A stretch of 64,000 nucleotides of DNA from Chryseobacterium balustinum (GTDB lineage Bacteria; Bacteroidota; Bacteroidia; Flavobacteriales; Weeksellaceae), in assembly GCF_900168205.1 (NCBI RefSeq), contig NZ_FUZE01000001.1, positions 496,001-560,000 on the forward strand. Direction: 5' to 3'. Positions 44,222-52,551 of the stretch are shown here, in pieces. Position 1 is the first letter of the stretch. Each line of letters begins with the position of its first letter. A program made the position numbers and the translations under genes. Below the pieces are notes generated by a model. That model did no database searches. It worked only from the letters and a program-made list of their open reading frames with translations, and was not told the origin of the DNA.

Positions 44222-45517
44222 TTATTTAAAATTCTTCTGAATTACGGTATTTTTTATTCCCTTGTCTTCCAGTTCTCTTTGAAGTTTTACAGCATCTTCC
44301 AAAGTATAAACTTTTCCATAAGTATAGTAGAACATTCCGTTAGATTTGTTTCTGTCTACATCTTTTAAGGTTTGAAGAATATAAGAATTTGCACTCAGTT
44401 TGTCTTTTCCTACATACACCTCGATGTTGTAATAACCGATGCTTAGTTTTTGATTTGGCATAAATCCTACAGCATAAGAATTTCTGAAACCTGCATCTTT
44501 AGCTGTTTTAAGATTAATGTCTTTTACAGATGCCATATTTGTTACGCCATAATAGTATTTATACAATCCGTTTTCTTTGATAGGAAGAATATAATTCAAT
44601 CCTTTTAATTCCGGATCTCCATCGTTGTACTTTACAGGCATAGTCATTAGTAAAATTCTGAAGTCGTTTTTTAAAGCTACTTCTGCAGGTTTTTCAGGCT
44701 CAGGCTTTTTGGTGACAATTTGTACCCCTCCTTTTCTGTCTACTGCTTTTTTGTAATCAATAATGGCTTTATAAATATTTTCTGCAGTTTCCTCTTGTCC
44801 TTTTTCTGAATTTAAAAATGCAGCATCTTCATAATTATTTACGAACCCTGTTTCAATAAGAATCGAAGGCATGGCGCTTCTTCTCAGAATGTGTAAGTTT
44901 TCCTGTTTTACACCACGAGAAAAACGACCGCTTTTTTCAAAGTTTCCTTCTACGAAGCTTCCTACAATTAGGCTGTTTTCAAGATACTTACTTTGCTGTA
45001 ATTTTAAAGCGATTAAAGATTCTGGTGAAGATGCGTCATAAGATGCAAATGTCTCTTTATCTTTTTCATCGAGATAGATTACACTGTTTTCCTGTTTTGC
45101 TACTTCTAGATTTTCTCTGTTTTGGGCAGGACCTTGTACAAAGGTTTCGGTTCCTCTAGCTGTTGCAGAGCGGCTTGGCGAAGAATTGACATGCACAGAA
45201 ATAAATAGATCTGCTTTGCTTCGGTTAGCAGTATTGGTTCTATCTGTCAAAGAAGGATACTCATCTATCTTCCGGGTGTAAATAACCTTAAACTCTTTAT
45301 TCTTTTCAAGCATTGCTCCTAATTTAAGAACAATTCCCAATGTAACATTTTTCTCCTGAACAAGGCCTATGTCGGAATAATTTCTGTTGGCTCCGGTATC
45401 GCTTCCTCCATGTCCTGCGTCTAAAACTACAGTGAACTTTTTTTGAGCAAAAGCAAAAGAGGTGAAGAATATCAGTAGAAATGCTAAAATTGTTTTAAAA
45501 TTTAGTTGGTACATCAT
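44222..45517 (-). CDS. N-acetylmuramoyl-L-alanine amidase (Amidase_3)
   Basis: This zinc enzyme cuts the bond between MurNAc and the stem peptide in peptidoglycan, usually during cell separation. The 431-residue protein has a signal ending near SFAFAQ. Its catalytic domain contains the four expected zinc or catalytic residues: His in LDAGHGGSDTGA, Glu in GLVQEKNVTL, His in LFISVHVNSS and Glu in ILIETGFVNN. After about residue 300 comes a C-terminal module likely to be SPOR-like (YYTYGKVYTLEDAVKLQRELEDKG). Starts at 45517 or the adjacent Met at 45514 are equally possible. Confidence 0.93.
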   Translation of the reverse strand: MMYQLNFKTILAFLLIFFTSFAFAQKKFTVVLDAGHGGSDTGANRNYSDIGLVQEKNVTLGIVLKLGAMLEKNKEFKVIYTRKIDEYPSLTDRTNTANRSKADLFISVHVNSSPSRSATARGTETFVQGPAQNRENLEVAKQENSVIYLDEKDKETFASYDASSPESLIALKLQQSKYLENSLIVGSFVEGNFEKSGRFSRGVKQENLHILRRSAMPSILIETGFVNNYEDAAFLNSEKGQEETAENIYKAIIDYKKAVDRKGGVQIVTKKPEPEKPAEVALKNDFRILLMTMPVKYNDGDPELKGLNYILPIKENGLYKYYYGVTNMASVKDINLKTAKDAGFRNSYAVGFMPNQKLSIGYYNIEVYVGKDKLSANSYILQTLKDVDRNKSNGMFYYTYGKVYTLEDAVKLQRELEDKGIKNTVIQKNFK

Positions 45518-45536
45518 ACAGTTGTAAAAATTATAT

Positions 45537-45544
45537 TAATTTTG
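45537..45544 (+). promoter_or_regulatory. -7 element for lptD
   Basis: TAATTTTG matches TAnnTTTG exactly. It lies 22 bp before the lptD TTG start and about 20 bp upstream of the divergent amidase ATG. No well-spaced -33 element found. Confidence 0.5.
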
Positions 45545-45566
45545 AGCCAAATTATATAAAACAAAA

Positions 45567-48155
45567 TTGGACAAAACCGTCTTCAAAAATATATTACAAT
45601 TTTTAATTATCCTAATTTTTAACAGTTTTTTAGCACAGAACAGTCCTAAAAAAGTAATTAAAGCTACGGTAATTAATGATACTATTTCCAAAAAGGATAC
45701 CATTGTTGCGCCGAAAGAATCTTTACAAGCTGTAGTAGATTACAAGGCTGATGATATCCGTAGAGATGTACCTAAAAGAATGATTTATCTGAATAAAAAC
45801 GCTCAGGTAAAATATCAGGATATGCAGATTGATGCAGATTATATTTCTATTGATGAAGAGCGAAGCTTAATTTTTGCCCGTGGAAAATTAGATTCTTTAG
45901 GGAAAGTATTTGAGCTTGCTCAAGTTAATCAGGGAGGGAAGAAATACGAAGTTGAAAGCTTTAATTATAATACAAAAACAAGAGAAGCCATTGCTTACAA
46001 TGCAAGAACTGAGGAAAGTGAAGGTTTGATTGTTGCGGATAAAACGAAAAAGTATAATGATTCAGTTTTCGTCATGCGACATGCAGAATTTACTACCGAT
46101 TCTTACTATATAGATAAAAAAGATACAAGACCCGATTATCACCTTTTGGCATCTTACATCAAAATGCAGAAAGGGAAAAACAGTTCATCTTTAATTGTCG
46201 GTCCGGCACAAATGTATATTGAAGATGTTCCGACGCCTTTGATTTTACCGTTTGCTATTTTACCTTTTTCCAGCAAAAGATCTGCGGGAATTTTGATTCC
46301 AAGTTTTGGAGAAAGAGAAGATGTAGGCTTTTTCCTGAATGGAATAGGGTATTATCAACCGATTGGGGATCATTTTGACCTAAAAGTTTTGGCTGATATT
46401 TATACAAAAGGAAGTTGGACGGTAAGACCGGAAGTGAATTATCTGAAAAAATACAGATATTCAGGTAACTTCTCCGCAGATATCGGAAATACAGTTCGCG
46501 GAATTAAAGGTCTTGATAATTACAGCAAATCAGGAACGTACAGAATAGCGTGGAGGCATACTCAAGATACAAAAGCAAATCCTTTTCTTACATTTTCAGC
46601 GTCTGTGGATATAACGAGTACTGCTTTCTATAATAATACTGTAAACAATGCCTTTATTTTGGATCAAAGTGTATTGAGAACTCAGCAAAACTCTACAGTT
46701 ACCCTTACCAAAAGATTTCTGAAACTTCCGGCAACTATTACGGGTACCGCTTCTTATTCTCAAAATTTTGCTACAAAATTGGCAGATTTACGTTTGCCAC
46801 AGATGAATGTTGCGATTAATCAATTTTATTTATTTAAATCTAAAACCGGAGTAAGATCTGGGTTGTTAGAAAATATTACAGTAAATACAGGTTTGAATTT
46901 ATCAAACTTTGTAAGTACAGGAGAAGGAGAGCTGTTTACCAATGCAATGTGGGATAAACTGCAAACCGGATTAAAAAATAATATTGCACTAGGAACTAAC
47001 ACTACTTTTGCGAAGTATTTCACTTTCAGTTTGGGAGCTACAATTGATAATGCTTTAACAACAAAAACGCTTACTAGGTTTTATGATCCTATTCAGAATA
47101 TAGAGGTTGATCAAATTAATAAGCAGATTGCAGGGTATAGTGTTTTTTCTACAACAGTAAGTGTGCAAACTCAATTGTACGGGCAGGCAAATTTTAAGAA
47201 AGGATCTACAATACAGGCGATACGACATATGATGACACCGAGTATCGGTTTTTCTTACTCTCCAGATTTTGGGGGCGAGCAATTTGGATATTTTAAAAAT
47301 TTCTATAACGCCAACGGAGCGTTAACACCCTATTCTATCTTTGATAAAGGGATTGTAGGATCACCCACTACAGGCGTGGTCGGAGCTTTAAACTACAACA
47401 TAGGTAATAACATCGAAATGAAGTTAAAGTCTAAAAGTGACTCTACCGGTGTGAAAAAAATGAAGATTTTTGAATCTTTAAATGTAAGCGGAAACTACAA
47501 TTTTGCGGCAAAAAGCCATCCTTTCTCAATTATCTCTGTAAGTGGGCAGTCTTCTTTCTTTGATAATAAATTAAGTGTAAATACGAGCTTAGCGATTGAG
47601 CCATATAAGATTTTATTTGCTCCGGGATCAGATAGCGGGATCAGAACGGAAGATTTTGGCTCATTTAGTGTACAAGGTTTCAACGTGCAGCTTTCTTACC
47701 CATTAAGCAGCGAATTGTTTGGCGAGAAAAAAGATTATACCAAAACATATTCTCAAAAAGGAGAAATCAGAAACGAGAAATATTTCTTTGACGATGATAA
47801 CTATGCCCATTTTGATCAGGCTTGGACGTTAAATGTGAATGCCAACTATCAATACTCAAGAAATTTAACAAGAACAGCAACTAAAATGGCTTCCATAGGT
47901 TTGGATGGAAGTTTAAAGCTTACTCCTTACTGGAATATCAATGGTAGTACGCATTATGATATGGTCTCAAAAGAATTGGCGTATACAAGAATAGGTTTCT
48001 CAAGAGATCAGCGTAGTTTTACGATTAATTTTAACTGGGTGCCTTTTGGTCAATATAAAGTGTATGATTTCTTTATCGGTATTAAAGCAAATATATTAAG
48101 CGATGCATTGAAGTATAAAGACAGAAGTTTTACTCAGCCTAATGCACCTTTCTAA
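45567..48155 (+). CDS. lptD: LPS-assembly outer-membrane protein LptD (TTG start)
   Basis: LptD inserts lipopolysaccharide into the outer leaflet of the outer membrane. The 862-residue product has a signal (FNSFLAQ), an OstA-like periplasmic domain around residues 60-180 (NKNAQVKYQDMQIDADYISID ... ARGKLDSLGKV), the conserved switch VPTPLILPFAILPFSSKRSAGILIPSFGERED, and a long barrel ending in FDFFIGIKANI-like sequence. The TTG at 45567 gives MDKTVFKNILQF. It is divergent from the amidase gene, and no LptE was seen nearby. Confidence 0.92.
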   Translation: MDKTVFKNILQFLIILIFNSFLAQNSPKKVIKATVINDTISKKDTIVAPKESLQAVVDYKADDIRRDVPKRMIYLNKNAQVKYQDMQIDADYISIDEERSLIFARGKLDSLGKVFELAQVNQGGKKYEVESFNYNTKTREAIAYNARTEESEGLIVADKTKKYNDSVFVMRHAEFTTDSYYIDKKDTRPDYHLLASYIKMQKGKNSSSLIVGPAQMYIEDVPTPLILPFAILPFSSKRSAGILIPSFGEREDVGFFLNGIGYYQPIGDHFDLKVLADIYTKGSWTVRPEVNYLKKYRYSGNFSADIGNTVRGIKGLDNYSKSGTYRIAWRHTQDTKANPFLTFSASVDITSTAFYNNTVNNAFILDQSVLRTQQNSTVTLTKRFLKLPATITGTASYSQNFATKLADLRLPQMNVAINQFYLFKSKTGVRSGLLENITVNTGLNLSNFVSTGEGELFTNAMWDKLQTGLKNNIALGTNTTFAKYFTFSLGATIDNALTTKTLTRFYDPIQNIEVDQINKQIAGYSVFSTTVSVQTQLYGQANFKKGSTIQAIRHMMTPSIGFSYSPDFGGEQFGYFKNFYNANGALTPYSIFDKGIVGSPTTGVVGALNYNIGNNIEMKLKSKSDSTGVKKMKIFESLNVSGNYNFAAKSHPFSIISVSGQSSFFDNKLSVNTSLAIEPYKILFAPGSDSGIRTEDFGSFSVQGFNVQLSYPLSSELFGEKKDYTKTYSQKGEIRNEKYFFDDDNYAHFDQAWTLNVNANYQYSRNLTRTATKMASIGLDGSLKLTPYWNINGSTHYDMVSKELAYTRIGFSRDQRSFTINFNWVPFGQYKVYDFFIGIKANILSDALKYKDRSFTQPNAPF

Positions 48156-48162
48156 AGTCATA

Positions 48163-48191
48163 TTGATTTTACAATATAAATTTTATCTTTG
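48163..48191 (+). promoter_or_regulatory. Promoter of ridA
   Basis: TTG at 48163-48165, an 18-bp spacer and TATCTTTG at 48184-48191 (exact TAnnTTTG). The leader is about 63 nt and contains a hairpin. Confidence 0.65.
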
Positions 48192-48212
48192 CACCCAAAA
48201 TAAACTATATTC

Positions 48213-48242
48213 AAATCATAAAGGGTTTGGTATGATTTTTTA
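48213..48242 (+). terminator. Leader hairpin with T tract before ridA
   Basis: AAATCATA (48213-48220) pairs with TATGATTT (48231-48238) around a 10-nt loop and is followed by further Ts. It resembles a weak terminator inside the leader, similar in layout to the one before rimP. Confidence 0.4.
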
Positions 48243-48260
48243 AAGTAAATAAATCTAAAT

Positions 48261-48641
48261 ATGAAAACAATCATCAACACAGTAAACGCTCCTGCAGCGA
48301 TTGGTCCTTATTCTCAAGCAAATCTTGCCAACGGAGTTTTGTATATTTCAGGTCAGATTCCGGTAGATCCTGCAACAGGTAAGCTGGTAGAAGGAATAGA
48401 AAAGGAAACACATCAGGTAATGAAAAACCTTGAGGCAATCCTTACAGAAGCAGGTATGACGTTTAAAAATGTTGTTAAGGCAAGCATTTTCCTTAAGAGC
48501 ATGGATGATTTTGCGGTAATGAATGATATTTATGCATCTTATCTTGATGCTGAAAGCTTCCCGGCACGTGAAACAGTACAGGTTTCTTGTTTGCCAAAAA
48601 ATGTGGATATCGAAATTTCTATGATTGCACATCAGGATTAA
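48261..48641 (+). CDS. ridA: RidA-family 2-iminobutanoate/2-iminopropanoate deaminase
   Basis: RidA hydrolyses reactive enamine/imine intermediates made by PLP enzymes. The 126-residue product shows the family pattern: NAPAAIGPYSQANLANGVLYISGQIPVDP near the start, and the signature PARETVQVSCLPKNVDIEISMIA with the substrate-binding Arg at the C-terminal end. The length is normal. The stop codon overlaps the next gene's ATG (TAATG), indicating coupling to a membrane protein. Confidence 0.95.
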   Translation: MKTIINTVNAPAAIGPYSQANLANGVLYISGQIPVDPATGKLVEGIEKETHQVMKNLEAILTEAGMTFKNVVKASIFLKSMDDFAVMNDIYASYLDAESFPARETVQVSCLPKNVDIEISMIAHQD

Positions 48642-49093
48642 TGAATTTTATAAGAAATACATTTGCAGTTTTGGTAGGTCTTGCTATTGCAGGGCTTATT
48701 ATCACTCTTGGTATAAGGGCTTTTCCAAAGTGGGTTACCTTTGATGCGTTTGCTCCGTTTGAGCATTGGCAGAGATTTTTAGAAAGCATGAAAAATAATG
48801 ATGCTTTCTTTGGCTTTTTGCTTTTTATTTCAGGGTTAGGAACTACGGTAGGTGGGGTCGTTACTGCTATGATTGTAAAATATGCAAAAGTAGCTTATGC
48901 AATTCTTATTGGTTTCATCATGCTATTCATTGCAATGCTTGATGTCATTATTCTTCCTTATCATCCTACATTTTATAAAATTTCTATCTTCCTGGTCTTT
49001 TTTCCATTTGCTTGGATGGGCGGTAAGATTGTAGAAGTTATTTATGAAAGAAATAAAAAGAAAAGAATTGCTGAAAGAATAAATAAAAAGTGA
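48641..49093 (+). CDS. Small membrane protein of unknown function
   Basis: From the ATG at 48641, which overlaps the ridA stop, the 150-residue product has four likely membrane helices: residues about 5-25 (FAVLVGLAIAGLIITLGIRAF), 55-75 (FFGFLLFISGLGTTVGGVVTAM), 82-100 and 105-125, then a short basic tail (RNKKKRIAERINKK). I do not recognise a family. Longer frames start inside ridA and were rejected. Its coupling to ridA hints at a shared transcript, not necessarily a shared task. Confidence 0.8.
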   Translation: MNFIRNTFAVLVGLAIAGLIITLGIRAFPKWVTFDAFAPFEHWQRFLESMKNNDAFFGFLLFISGLGTTVGGVVTAMIVKYAKVAYAILIGFIMLFIAMLDVIILPYHPTFYKISIFLVFFPFAWMGGKIVEVIYERNKKKRIAERINKK

Positions 49094-49107
49094 TCTTTTA
49101 AAACATA

Positions 49108-49147
49108 AAAAAACGCTGCAGATTTTAAAGTCTGCAGCGTTTTTATT
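49108..49147. terminator. Bidirectional terminator between a membrane protein and the protease gene
   Basis: AAAAACGCTGCAGA and TCTGCAGCGTTTTT form a perfect 14-bp stem with A/T runs on both sides, serving convergent genes on both strands. Confidence 0.93.
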
Positions 49148-49166
49148 TATCAGTTGTTTGCTTATA

Positions 49167-50699
49167 TTAAGGCATTTTGAATCCTCTGGTATAATTTCTA
49201 CCATAGTCGTCCATATATTTTATCTGAACTGTTCCTGAGAATTTATTCAATATACTTTCAACATCTTTTTGAGAGTTGACAGGTTTTCCATTAATGTCTG
49301 TAATGATATAGTTGTCAACAATTCCTGCTTTAGCCATTTCGCTGCCTTCAATTACATTTTTTGCAACAACTCCGCTGGTAAGTCCATAATAGGATTTTGT
49401 TCTTTCATCTAAACTTTGGAACTCTGCACCTATTTTTTCAGTTACGGTAAGGTCGGCTTTCGTTCTTGTAGAAGTTCCACCCTTTTGATCTTTTAGTGTA
49501 ACAGTTGATGTTGTTTCTTTTCCGTTTCTTGAGTAAGTAACCTGTACTTTATCACCTGGTCTTTTACTTCCGATTGCGATAGATAAATCTGCAAAATCCG
49601 TAATGTTGGCTCCGTCAATTTTAGTAATAATGTCTCCCACTTTCATTCCGGCATCTTGTGCACCGCTATTGTCAGGAAGACCTGTAATATAAACTCCAGA
49701 ACCTGTTTTAATATTGGTTTTCTTCTCTCTGTTGTAAAATGCAACCTGTTGGTCGTTAGACAAATCTAAAGAATTTACACCTAAGAAACCTCTTTGTACA
49801 ATACCGAATTTCTTAATATCCTCAATAATCTTTCTTGCTAAATTCGCTGGAACCGCAAATCCGTATCCTTGATAATACCCGTTGGTAGACGAAATAGCGG
49901 AGTTAATTCCAATCAAATCTCCATTTACATTTACCAATGCTCCTCCTGAGTTTCCAGGGTTAATAGCGGCATCGGTTTGAATGAAGCTTTCAATAGGGTT
50001 TGTTGCTTTACCTTGCCCACTCAAAATTCCTATTCCTCTTCCTTTTGCAGAAATAATTCCTGCGGTAACGGTAGAGTTCAACCCAAGAGGGTTACCTACT
50101 GCTAAGACCCATTGCCCAACTTCAACATTGTCAGAATTAGCAAAATTTAAAAAAGGAAGTCCTTTTTCTTCGATTTTTAATAAAGAAATATCAGTATTGG
50201 GATCAGTACCCACTAAAGTTGCGATATAAGATTTTTTGTTGCTTAAAACAACTTCAAGCTTATTTGCTCCCGCTACAACGTGGTTGTTTGAAATAATATA
50301 TCCATCAGGAGAAATAATTACCCCTGAACCTAAACCAGAAGGTATATTCTCTGGTGTTTGCTGCTGTTGCTGTTTCTGTCTTTGCTGACCTTTTCCTCCA
50401 AACGGATCACCAAAAAAGAAATCAAACAAATCCTGATCTGATGCCCTGCTTGATGCCCTGTTCTGATAATTTTTTATGGTTACTACAGCAGGAACTGTCA
50501 TTTTTGATGCTTTTACAAAATCGTCACCAACGGTAGCGGTATTCATTCCAACAAATGAGGCGTTAGTAGATTTTGTAAAATAAGATTGATCACTGTTATT
50601 AGAATCGTGACTTAAATATTGTTGTACGCCAACAGTAGTAGCTCCGGAAAGAACGCCTACAACGGCAAAGGGTAAAAATTTTTTAAAAGTACTTTTCAT
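49167..50699 (-). CDS. degP: DegP/HtrA-type periplasmic serine protease
   Basis: This protease degrades or refolds misfolded envelope proteins. The 510-residue product has a signal or anchor (LPFAVVGVLSGATTVGVQ), a trypsin-like domain with the triad His in ISNNHVVAGANKLEV, Asp in DPNTDISLLKIEEK, and Ser in DAAINPGNSGGALVNVNG, then two PDZ domains (around GFLGVNSLDLS and SGVVAKNVIEGSEMAKAG). A Gln-rich insert (GKGQQRQKQQQQQTPEN) precedes the protease core, as in many Bacteroidota members. The first PDZ region is complete. Confidence 0.95.
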   Translation of the reverse strand: MKSTFKKFLPFAVVGVLSGATTVGVQQYLSHDSNNSDQSYFTKSTNASFVGMNTATVGDDFVKASKMTVPAVVTIKNYQNRASSRASDQDLFDFFFGDPFGGKGQQRQKQQQQQTPENIPSGLGSGVIISPDGYIISNNHVVAGANKLEVVLSNKKSYIATLVGTDPNTDISLLKIEEKGLPFLNFANSDNVEVGQWVLAVGNPLGLNSTVTAGIISAKGRGIGILSGQGKATNPIESFIQTDAAINPGNSGGALVNVNGDLIGINSAISSTNGYYQGYGFAVPANLARKIIEDIKKFGIVQRGFLGVNSLDLSNDQQVAFYNREKKTNIKTGSGVYITGLPDNSGAQDAGMKVGDIITKIDGANITDFADLSIAIGSKRPGDKVQVTYSRNGKETTSTVTLKDQKGGTSTRTKADLTVTEKIGAEFQSLDERTKSYYGLTSGVVAKNVIEGSEMAKAGIVDNYIITDINGKPVNSQKDVESILNKFSGTVQIKYMDDYGRNYTRGFKMP

Positions 50700-50733
50700 T
50701 GTCTGTCTTTTTTATTTATAGTAATATTGAACA

Positions 50734-50741
50734 CAAATTTA
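50734..50741 (-). promoter_or_regulatory. -7 element for the DegP-type gene
   Basis: The minus strand reads TAAATTTG, an exact TAnnTTTG match, with a predicted leader of about 28 nt. A TTG 16 bp further upstream is a possible -33 element. Confidence 0.5.
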
Positions 50742-50905
50742 ATGTTAAATAAGTATGCAATTACTATGCTGTGTTATTGTTTTAACTAAAATTTAACGAG
50801 TGTTGTATCATTTTATGCCTTAAGTCATAATTCGTCTGATATTATTAACAAAGCTTAAGAATTAATTAAAAAAATGACTGACAATTTTACCATACTACCC
50901 AACGT

Positions 50906-50919
50906 GTGATAATTATCAC
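50906..50919 (+). promoter_or_regulatory. 14-bp palindrome abutting the trhO promoter
   Basis: GTGATAATTATCAC is its own reverse complement. It ends exactly at the base before the -33 TTTG. Placed here, it could serve an activator or a repressor. TGATAATTATCA resembles the core of Fur/PerR boxes. Confidence 0.55.
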
Positions 50920-50952
50920 TTTGATTAACTCATCTAAAAATTCTTATCTTTG
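50920..50952 (+). promoter_or_regulatory. Promoter of trhO
   Basis: TTTG (50920-50923), a 21-bp spacer and TATCTTTG (50945-50952), both exact. Predicted start about 50959; leader about 28 nt. Confidence 0.8.
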
Positions 50953-50986
50953 CAAAAATAATTTTCTCACTTAAACTGTTTATAGC

Positions 50987-52342
50987 ATGCAACTGTATAA
51001 CACCTTAAGCGCAGAAGAAAGAGCTCAACTTATTGATGAAGCTGGTAAGGAACGTCTTACATTGTCTTTCTATGCGTACACTAATCTTTCAGATCCCCAA
51101 AAATTTCGCAACGATTTATTTATAGCTTGGAACGCACTCGATGCATTGGGGCGGATTTATGTTGCCCACGAAGGTATTAATGCCCAAATGAGTATTCCTG
51201 CTGAAAATTTTGAAGCTTTCCGTGATACATTGGAAGTGTACGATTTTATGAAAGGTATTCGTTTAAACGTCGCAGTTGAGCAGGATAATCATTCTTTCTT
51301 GAAATTAACGATTAAGGTAAGACATAAAATTGTTGCCGATGGCTTGAATGATGCTACTTTTGATGTTACCAATAAAGGAATTCACTTAAAAGCGCAGGAG
51401 TTTAATGATTTACTTGGAGACCCAAATACTATCGTGGTAGATTTTAGAAATCATTACGAAAGTGAGGTTGGCCATTTTGAAGGCGCTATTACTCCGGATG
51501 TGGAAAACTTCAGAGAAAGTTTGCCGATTATCAACAATCAACTACAAGATTTTAAAGAAGATAAAAATCTTTTGATGTACTGTACCGGTGGGATTCGTTG
51601 TGAAAAAGCGAGTGCATATTTTAAACATCAAGGTTTTAAAAATGTTTATCAGTTAGAAGGCGGAATTATTGAATATACTCGTCAAATCAAAGAAGAAAAT
51701 ATTGAAAGCAAGTTTATAGGTAAAAACTTTGTGTTTGACCACCGATTAGGCGAAAGAATTACCGACGATATTATTTCTCAATGCCACCAATGTGGAAAAC
51801 CTTGTGATAATCATACTAACTGTGCTAATGATGCTTGTCATTTATTATTTATACAGTGTGATGATTGTAAAACGGCGATGGAAAACTGTTGTTCTACAGA
51901 ATGTTTAGAAATAACACATTTGCCTGCTGAAGAGCAAGTCGCTTTAAGAAAAGGATTACAGGTTGGAAATAAAGTGTTTAGAAAAGGAAAATCTGATGCT
52001 CTGACCTTTAAAAATTCAGGAGATCTACCTAATAAACCTTTAGCAAAAGTTGATTCTAAAAATATTCGTCAGAAAATTGCCGTTAAAAAATCATTGCTTG
52101 GGAAAGCAGAGCATTACTATACAAAGTCAAAAATTGCACAGTTTTTACTTGAAAATGGTGAGGTTGCTGTAGGAGATAGGGTTTTGGTTTCTGGTCCGAC
52201 GACAGGAGAACAAGAAATTACCATTACTGAAATATTTGTTGATGGAAGCTCTTGTAAAACAGGAAAAATCGGCGATCAGATAACTTTTGAACTCCCGTTC
52301 AGAGTTCGTTTATCAGATAAAATATATAAAATTTTAGGATAA
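50987..52342 (+). CDS. trhO: tRNA uridine(34) hydroxylase TrhO with C-terminal extension
   Basis: TrhO is the oxygen-dependent enzyme hydroxylating U34 of certain tRNAs. The 451-residue product has the N-terminal ferredoxin-like part (YVAHEGINAQMSIP), a rhodanese domain with VVDFRNHYESEVGHFEGAI and active-site Cys in LLMYCTGGIRCEKASAYF, then a Cys cluster (CHQCGKPC ... CANDAC ... CDDCKTAMENCC) likely to bind zinc. About 100 further residues, absent from the roughly 350-residue Escherichia coli enzyme, end with GDRVLVSGPTTGEQEITITEI and LPFRVRLSDKIYKIL, which look like the C-terminal beta-barrel of U32-family (TrhP-like) proteins. That resemblance is by eye. Confidence 0.9.
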   Translation: MQLYNTLSAEERAQLIDEAGKERLTLSFYAYTNLSDPQKFRNDLFIAWNALDALGRIYVAHEGINAQMSIPAENFEAFRDTLEVYDFMKGIRLNVAVEQDNHSFLKLTIKVRHKIVADGLNDATFDVTNKGIHLKAQEFNDLLGDPNTIVVDFRNHYESEVGHFEGAITPDVENFRESLPIINNQLQDFKEDKNLLMYCTGGIRCEKASAYFKHQGFKNVYQLEGGIIEYTRQIKEENIESKFIGKNFVFDHRLGERITDDIISQCHQCGKPCDNHTNCANDACHLLFIQCDDCKTAMENCCSTECLEITHLPAEEQVALRKGLQVGNKVFRKGKSDALTFKNSGDLPNKPLAKVDSKNIRQKIAVKKSLLGKAEHYYTKSKIAQFLLENGEVAVGDRVLVSGPTTGEQEITITEIFVDGSSCKTGKIGDQITFELPFRVRLSDKIYKILG

Positions 52343-52367
52343 TTAATCTTCAGATTTATTATGATAT

Positions 52368-52403
52368 AAAGGTTGCGTTCCTATGGAGCGCAACCTTTTT
52401 TTT
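52368..52403 (+). terminator. Rho-independent terminator after trhO
   Basis: AAAGGTTGCG (52368-52377) and CGCAACCTTT (52389-52398) form a 10-bp stem ending in a T run. The loop TTCCTATGGAG resembles loops of the following hairpins. Confidence 0.9.
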
Positions 52404-52423
52404 ATTGAATTAAATGTTATTGA

Positions 52424-52501
52424 AAAACTCTGTAAGAGTTTTATCTGTGTAGAAAGATGTTATAAAGTGTTATAACGAAATTTTGCGCTCTGTAGGAGCG
52501 C
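52424..52501 (+). repeat. Row of three small hairpins with related loops
   Basis: AAAACTC/GAGTTTT (52424-52442) with loop TGTAA, GTTATAA/TTATAAC (52459-52476), and GCGCTC/GAGCGC (52485-52501) with loop TGTAG. The first and third share CTC-TGTAR-GAG. With the terminator this makes four hairpins in 134 bp, before the folate gene. Confidence 0.55.
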
Positions 52502-52551
52502 TATCTTCTAACTGTTTTATTGGTATAACGCTATTTTTTATAAATTTGAAT

